Shown here: piece by piece, positions 21,039 to 25,271 of the stretch
Numbering within the stretch: the stretch's first letter is position 1
How the letters are laid out: the number at the start of each line of letters is the position of its first letter
DNA from: DASPTB01 sp035623615
Lineage (GTDB): Bacteria > Actinomycetota > UBA4738
Assembly (NCBI GenBank): GCA_035623615.1
Contig: DASPTB010000105.1
Coordinates: forward strand, 1-25,271
Length of the DNA: 25,271 nt
Reading direction: 5' to 3'
Made by a program: the position numbers and the translations under genes
Notes under the pieces: generated by a model
Seen by the model: only the letters and a program-made list of their open reading frames with translations
What the model was told of the DNA's origin: nothing
Database searches by the model: none

Positions 21039-22067
21039 ATGGCGACACCACGGGAGGACGGGTTCCACATGCCGCCCGAATGGGGACCGCACCAGGCATG
21101 CCTGATGGCGTGGCCGACTCAGACGCGGGCGCCGTTCTGGTCGCCGGTCCTCGAGGACGCCAAGGACGTCTACGCGGAGGTCGCGCGGGCCGTCGCGGCG
21201 TTCGAGCCGCTCGTCATGATCTGTAATCCGGGTGAGGCGGCGGAGGTTGGCGACCGGTGTGGATCGGGGATCGAGCCGCTGGAAATCCCGATCGACGACT
21301 CGTGGGCGCGCGACAGCGGACCGATCTTCGTAACCGACGAGGAGGGCAACGTGGCGCTCGTCCAGTTCACGTTCAACTCCTGGGGCGAGAAGTACCTCCC
21401 GTTCGACCGCGACGCGGCGATGCCCGAGGCGGTGGCGGCGCATCTCGGTGTGCGGCGGTATCGCGCCCCGTTCGTGCTCGAAGGTGGATCCATCTTCGTG
21501 GACGGCGAGGGAACCCTGCTCACGACCGAGCAGTGCTTGCTGCACCCCAACCGGAACCCCGATCTGTCCCGCGGGCAGATCGAGGCCGGACTCGCCGACT
21601 ACCTCGGCATCGACAAGGTCGTGTGGCTGCAGGCGTTCGAGGACCGGGACACCGACGGGCACGTGGACGGCATCGCCCAGTACGTTCGCCCGGGCACGAT
21701 CGTGCTCGAGACGCCGGACGACGCGGCCAACAACAACTACGAGCAATCCCGCCGCAACGTCGACCACTTGAAGGCCGAGACGGACGCACGGGGGCGGACG
21801 CTGGAGGTGCTTCCTTTCGCGCCCACGGCGCACACGACCGTCGCCGGCCTCGACGTCGAGATCCCCTACCTCAACTGCTACCTGCCCAACGGGGGCGTGG
21901 TCGCACCCGTTGCCGGACTGCCGCAGGACGAGGAAGCACTCGCGCGGCTCGCCGAGATCTTCCCCGACCGCGAGGTGGTCGCGGTCCCCGGGGGCGTCCT
22001 CTCGTTCGGCGGGGGCGGCCCGCACTGCATCACGCAGCAGGTGCCGGCGGGAGCCTACGCGCGCTGA
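21039..22067 (+). CDS. aguA: Agmatine deiminase / peptidyl-arginine deiminase family (AguA-like)
   Basis: The 342-residue protein should convert agmatine to N-carbamoylputrescine and ammonia in the arginine-decarboxylase route to putrescine. Family motifs are MPPEWGPHQACLMAWPT near the N-terminus, DDSWARDSGPIFV (86-98), VLEGGSIFVDGEGTLLTTEQCLL (147-168), DTDGHVDGIAQYVRPG (205-219; His208) and GGGGPHCITQQ with the nucleophile Cys330. The family consensus is GGGNIHCITQQ, so the core is intact. The length agrees with AguA (about 340-370), and there is no signal peptide, unlike secreted peptidyl-arginine deiminases. The N-carbamoylputrescine amidohydrolase (aguB) that often adjoins it is not present here. 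ATG 21039 has an AAGGA ribosome binding site. The open frame extends well upstream, but that part is a shadow of the GH4 gene. Confidence 0.92.
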   Translation: MATPREDGFHMPPEWGPHQACLMAWPTQTRAPFWSPVLEDAKDVYAEVARAVAAFEPLVMICNPGEAAEVGDRCGSGIEPLEIPIDDSWARDSGPIFVTDEEGNVALVQFTFNSWGEKYLPFDRDAAMPEAVAAHLGVRRYRAPFVLEGGSIFVDGEGTLLTTEQCLLHPNRNPDLSRGQIEAGLADYLGIDKVVWLQAFEDRDTDGHVDGIAQYVRPGTIVLETPDDAANNNYEQSRRNVDHLKAETDARGRTLEVLPFAPTAHTTVAGLDVEIPYLNCYLPNGGVVAPVAGLPQDEEALARLAEIFPDREVVAVPGGVLSFGGGGPHCITQQVPAGAYAR

Positions 22068-22071
22068 CGCC

Positions 22072-22118
22072 GTGCGAGAGGCGGCCGCGCCTGAACGCGA
22101 CCGCCCCTCGTCACGCAC
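22072..22118. terminator. Hairpin between convergent aguA and secreted-protein genes
   Basis: GAGGCGG and CGCG arms at 22078-22089 pair with 22096-22109 (one mismatch, a CC bulge), with a 6-nt loop. Outer arms GTGCG (22072-22076) and CGCAC (22114-22118) extend the structure. It sits between the aguA stop (22067) and the opposing stop (22131), where a shared terminator is expected. Confidence 0.65.
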
Positions 22119-22130
22119 CTGCCGAGTCGG

Positions 22131-22748
22131 TCAGCCTCTGTTGAAGGGAGCCACCAACGGGTTGGTTCCGGAGTACAGGCCGGCCGGGTTCGGGTACCAC
22201 AGCCAGACGTGCATCGTGACCAGGTCCGGGTGCCAGAAGTTGAACGGCGATCCCGTGTCCGGGTTGGTCGGCGGGCAGGTCGACTGATCGGGGTCCGGGA
22301 TGAACGTCCCGTCCAGGTAGTGACAGGCCGCCGGGAAGAAGCCGTACGTGGCGTTGGGAAGCGGCGGCGACGCCGGTATCGAGGGGAACACCCATTCCAG
22401 GGCGCCGAGCTGCCAGGAGTCCTTGCCCGTGTGCTCGTAGACGAGGATGGGCGGCTTCGTGACGTCGAACCCGGAGATGCCGGGGTTCAGGAAGTGGTAC
22501 CCCATGTCCGGGATCATCTGGGTGATGATGCCGTAGCCGTCGTGCTTGGCCAGGTCCAGGTTCGTGGCGTACTTGGCGGTCGCCCGGCGCGCCGCTGCCA
22601 GATCCCTGATGAGCGCGCCGTTGTCCGACGCCGGCCTCACCGCCTTCCCGGCGGAATCCGACTGCCCCCACGCCGGGAGCATCCACGCCGCCAACACCAA
22701 GGCGACGGCGAGCCCGACTCCATACCGGACAAGATGTTTGGTGCGCAT
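22131..22748 (-). CDS. Secreted protein of unknown function
   Basis: The 205-residue protein starts with a signal peptide (MRTKHLVRYGVGLAVALVL, cleavage probably at AWG-QS near residue 28). The mature part resembles a group of exported bacterial proteins that share a helical start (LAAARRATAKYATNLDLAKHDGY), a MGYHFLNP segment, PPILVYE ... LGALEWVFPS, and a final LVTMHVWLWYPNPAGLYSGTNPLV. His and Trp recur in the conserved blocks, which may hint at a metal or ligand site, but no function is established to my knowledge. There are two cysteines in the mature part (ACH and TCPP). ATG 22748 is preceded by AAGGAGG at good distance. It follows the DUF4242 gene by 53 bp and probably shares its message. 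Confidence 0.78.
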   Translation of the reverse strand: MRTKHLVRYGVGLAVALVLAAWMLPAWGQSDSAGKAVRPASDNGALIRDLAAARRATAKYATNLDLAKHDGYGIITQMIPDMGYHFLNPGISGFDVTKPPILVYEHTGKDSWQLGALEWVFPSIPASPPLPNATYGFFPAACHYLDGTFIPDPDQSTCPPTNPDTGSPFNFWHPDLVTMHVWLWYPNPAGLYSGTNPLVAPFNRG

Positions 22749-22801
22749 TGCGTTCCCCTCCTTCTCTTTCGGCCTCGGGTCCCACGCTTCGTCGCGGCCG
22801 G

Positions 22802-23050
22802 TCACGAACCTTCCTGGACGCGGTAGATCTGCTCCGCGACCAGACCGTGAGCTTCCCGATGGACGTCGGCCGCGGCCTGCGCCGTGGGTGCTTCCACCAG
22901 GCAGAACACACGCCCCCTGTCGACATCGACCCAGTACCGCAGATACCGCACGTCGCGGCCGACCTGCGTCTTGAGGTCGGAGACGTGAGCCTTGGCGACG
23001 TCGTCCATGGTCACGCCATGGATCGCGTGCATGTCCAGGAACAACGGCAC
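22802..23050 (-). CDS. DUF4242 / SCO4226-like nickel-binding family protein
   Basis: The 82-residue protein matches the DUF4242 family over its whole length: VPLFLDMHAIHGVTMDDVAKAHVSDL, YLRYWVDVDRGRVFCLVEAP and VHREAHGLVAEQIYRV. The family has a ferredoxin-like fold; the Streptomyces protein SCO4226 binds nickel through His and Glu residues, and the same His (His8, His11, His22, His64, His68) and Cys50 positions are seen here. The role of the family is not known. GTG 23050 is the start because an ideal AAAGGAGG precedes it; the open frame continues upstream, but family homology starts here. It lies between the truncated LAL regulator (103 bp upstream) and the secreted protein gene. A TACGTT box at 23091-23096 on the minus strand might be its own -10. 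Confidence 0.88.
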   Translation of the reverse strand: MPLFLDMHAIHGVTMDDVAKAHVSDLKTQVGRDVRYLRYWVDVDRGRVFCLVEAPTAQAAADVHREAHGLVAEQIYRVQEGS

Positions 23051-23153
23051 GATCGCTCCTCCTTTCTCACCGCCGGGTGTCGAGGGAGCAAACGTAGGCG
23101 CGCGCCGAGGCGCCACCATCGGAGGGAATGCCCAGATTGGAAGGGGGCGGTGC

Positions 23154-25271
23154 CTAGGTTGGGGCGACGATCCCGAGCCTGGCCGCCTCGCGGGCCGCCG
23201 CGGTGCGCGACGACACGCCGATCTTGGAGAGGACCGCGGAGACGTGGTGATCGACGGTTCGTTCGGAGATGAACAGGCGCTCCGAGATCTCCTTGTTCGG
23301 CAGCCCCTCCGACACGAGGAGGAGAACCTCTTGCTCGCGCGGAGTGAGGCCGGCGGGAGCCGATCTCGTCGCCGGCCGGGGGCCGCGAGGAACGCCTTTG
23401 ACTCCCAGCTCCCGTAGGCGCGCGCGGGCCACCGACACCGTCGCCGTGGCACCCAGGCGCTCGAACGTGTCGAGTGCCTCTCGAAGCGCGGCCTCGTCGG
23501 AGGAGCTCAGCCGAGCGAGGGCGCCGTCGTAATCGAGGCCGACCGAGTCCCAGAAGGCGGCCGCCCCCTGCCAGTCGCCCGCGATCTCGCGCGCGTACGG
23601 CTCACCCACCTCGAACGCAAAGCCGTCGGCCACGTTCGCCCGGTGCAGCCAGATCGCCAGCGACCCGAGCGTCCACGGGTCGGCGCGATCGAGCGTCCCC
23701 CGAGGAGCCGTCCGCACCAGCTCCACGATCTCCTCCGGACGGTTCTGGAGCCACGCGAGCTCGGCGAGGGCCGCCCGCATCGGCACGATCCACTGCCATT
23801 CCGTCGTGCCCTCCGCGGTCGCGCGTCCGTCCTCGAGGAGCTCGTGCGCACCCTTCACTCCCCGGCGAGCGCGGACGGTGCCCAGCGCCAGGAGAGGATT
23901 CATCCTGTTGATGCGCGAGATGTGAGGGCGGTCCAGCACTTGGCGGCTGAGCTCCTCCGCGTCGTCCCAGCGGCCCAACATCGTCAACGTGTACGCGCGG
24001 CCGCCGATCAGGCACGTGCTGAAGACGCTCATCTCGCGTCCCTCCGCGTACGCCATGCCGTCCGAGAATGCGTCCGCAGCGTCGTCGAATCGGAAGGTCG
24101 AGTAGGCGAGGATCTGCAGACAGCAATACGCAAGCCCCGCGTACTCGTACACGTCCGCGTCCAGGGCGACGTGCAGAGCGCGATCGAGCTCGCCGAGGCC
24201 CGGCTGGCCCCCCATCGCCTGCACGCACCCGATGTTGTTGAGGGCCAAGCTCACGATGCCCGGGTCGTCGAGGCGTTCGCCCAGCGCCAGGGCCGTGCGG
24301 CTGAGATCCATGGCGTCGTCGTCGCCGGTCTCCATCCGGAGCATCCCGAGGTGCGCGTACGCCCGTCCCAGCTCGGCACCGGCGGGGAGCTCCTCCAGTA
24401 CCCGAATCGCCTCCTGGCCGGTGTCGGCCGCGTCGCGTCCGTGCGCCAGCCGCCACAGCGCCTTCGACAGTTCCACCAGATCCCCTCCGACGTGCAGTCG
24501 ATCGCCCGTCGCCGTCCGCAGGTCGAGCGCAAGTCGAAGCTCCGCCTCCGCGTCCTCCCAGCGATCCAGGAGCTCGTATTCGCCCGCCAGGCCTTCGCGC
24601 AGCTCCGCGACGACGGCATCCCGGGCATCGGTGAATCGCAGGGCGCGCTCGTACTGCGCCGCCGCCTCACGGTGGGCGCCGAGGGCCGAGGACTCCCGCG
24701 CGGCTGCGGGCGCGTGGCGAAGGACCGCCTCGCCGTCGCCGGCTGCTTCCGCGTGGTGGGCCAGGACGACCGGGTCGGCGTCCCCGGCGGCCTCGAGCGC
24801 TGCCAGCACACGGCCGTGCACTTCCATCTTCCGCCCCGCGGGAATCGACTCCTCGACGACCATGCGCACGAGCTCGTGGCGGAAGCGCAATCGGGTGCCG
24901 TCCACGCGCAGGATGCCTGTGGCGACCGCCTCGTCGACACCCGACGTGTCCGGCAGCACCTCGCTGAGGAGCACCGGGTCGACACGGGCGCCGATGAGCG
25001 ACGCCGCTTCGACGACCTCGCGAGCGGCCGGGCTCGATCGCGCGAGACGGGCGTTCACCGCATCGCGCACCGTGGGCGGGAGCGAGGGCCAACCGGCCTC
25101 CAGGATCTCGTTGACGTAGAAGGGATTCCCCGCCGTCACCGCGTGCAGCTCGGAGGCGTCAAGGTCGCGGTCGCCGATCAGCGTGCGCACGGCTTCGAGC
25201 GACAGCGGCGGCAGCGCGATGCGGCGCGTCGCCCGCTGCGTCGCCAGATCGCCGAGCACCAGCCGGAGCGG
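23154..25271 (-). CDS. LuxR-family LAL regulator with TPR-like repeats (N-terminus cut by window edge)
   Basis: About 705 residues are visible; the frame is open to the right edge at 25271, so the N-terminal ATPase (Walker A) part is missing. The first 90 residues still belong to the STAND-type AAA region (LPPLSLEAVRTLIGDRD and AGNPFYVNEILEAG are typical of LAL proteins). Next comes a winged-helix/lid region (VVEAASLIGARVD, LRFRHELVRMVVEESI). A long array of helical TPR-like repeats follows. The last 60 residues are a LuxR helix-turn-helix (LTPREQEVLLLVSEGLPNKEISERLFISERTVDHHVSAVLSKIGV). Full LAL proteins are about 900-1000 residues and respond to small ligands or partner proteins. It heads a minus-strand run with the DUF4242 and secreted-protein genes, which it may regulate. 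Confidence 0.92.
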   Translation of the reverse strand, partial: PLRLVLGDLATQRATRRIALPPLSLEAVRTLIGDRDLDASELHAVTAGNPFYVNEILEAGWPSLPPTVRDAVNARLARSSPAAREVVEAASLIGARVDPVLLSEVLPDTSGVDEAVATGILRVDGTRLRFRHELVRMVVEESIPAGRKMEVHGRVLAALEAAGDADPVVLAHHAEAAGDGEAVLRHAPAAARESSALGAHREAAAQYERALRFTDARDAVVAELREGLAGEYELLDRWEDAEAELRLALDLRTATGDRLHVGGDLVELSKALWRLAHGRDAADTGQEAIRVLEELPAGAELGRAYAHLGMLRMETGDDDAMDLSRTALALGERLDDPGIVSLALNNIGCVQAMGGQPGLGELDRALHVALDADVYEYAGLAYCCLQILAYSTFRFDDAADAFSDGMAYAEGREMSVFSTCLIGGRAYTLTMLGRWDDAEELSRQVLDRPHISRINRMNPLLALGTVRARRGVKGAHELLEDGRATAEGTTEWQWIVPMRAALAELAWLQNRPEEIVELVRTAPRGTLDRADPWTLGSLAIWLHRANVADGFAFEVGEPYAREIAGDWQGAAAFWDSVGLDYDGALARLSSSDEAALREALDTFERLGATATVSVARARLRELGVKGVPRGPRPATRSAPAGLTPREQEVLLLVSEGLPNKEISERLFISERTVDHHVSAVLSKIGVSSRTAAAREAARLGIVAPT

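Noticed and set aside
20958..22118. The open minus-strand extension before the GH4 gene, suggesting a fusion protein.
   Set aside because: It lies antisense to the agmatine deiminase gene and shows no recognisable sequence; the GH4 Rossmann motif begins right at the chosen start.
22802..23452. A longer DUF4242 protein starting inside the LAL gene region.
   Set aside because: DUF4242 homology starts at the GTG at 23050, which has an ideal ribosome binding site; the upstream part is a shadow of the LAL gene.

Overview
The window is very GC-rich, with G or C at most third codon positions. It is densely packed, with short intergenic gaps and frequent GTG/TTG starts. The gene types point to an actinobacterium or close relative: a SARP/BTAD-type regulator, a large LuxR-type (LAL) regulator, DUF1918 and DUF4242 proteins, NarL-type response regulators, and TAnnnT -10 boxes placed 6-7 nt before start codons as in leaderless genes. 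I cannot name a genus; a soil or other environmental actinomycetote fits. I saw no rRNA, complete tRNA, CRISPR array, insertion sequence or phage gene.

Positions 1-3374 look like part of a Calvin-Benson-Bassham (CBB) cluster. A LysR-type regulator resembling CbbR (cut by the left edge) converges with and overlaps a glyceraldehyde-3-phosphate dehydrogenase. Divergent from that gene are a phosphoribulokinase and, 4 bp downstream of it, a CBS-pair protein. RuBisCO is not in the window. Positions 3382-9221 hold six minus-strand genes: two tandem SDR oxidoreductases, a TauE/SafE permease, a gamma-glutamyltransferase-family enzyme, a GAF histidine kinase and its NarL-type response regulator. The SDR pair and the kinase/regulator pair overlap by 4 nt.

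Positions 9356-12628 carry a DUF1918 protein; a papain-like (C1) cysteine peptidase whose stop codon overlaps the start of a chagasin-like (I42) cysteine-protease inhibitor; an orphan NarL-type response regulator; and a divergent SARP-like regulator. The DNA upstream of the peptidase holds GTCAC/GTGAC repeats spaced 11 bp apart and a 16-bp perfect palindrome. This peptidase-inhibitor-regulator group is the best candidate here for an under-described system.

Positions 12751-17349 have a heptanucleotide tandem repeat just before an alkaline-phosphatase-superfamily enzyme. That gene overlaps an AlkZ-like winged-helix protein. A conserved hypothetical and two small membrane proteins follow. Positions 17480-25271 include a secreted protein of seven repeats (probable beta-propeller), a secreted small protein, a GH4-family enzyme divergent from an agmatine deiminase, and a minus-strand group made of a truncated LAL regulator, a DUF4242 protein and a secreted protein. 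Strong hairpins separate the convergent pairs at about 18.8 kb and 22.1 kb.
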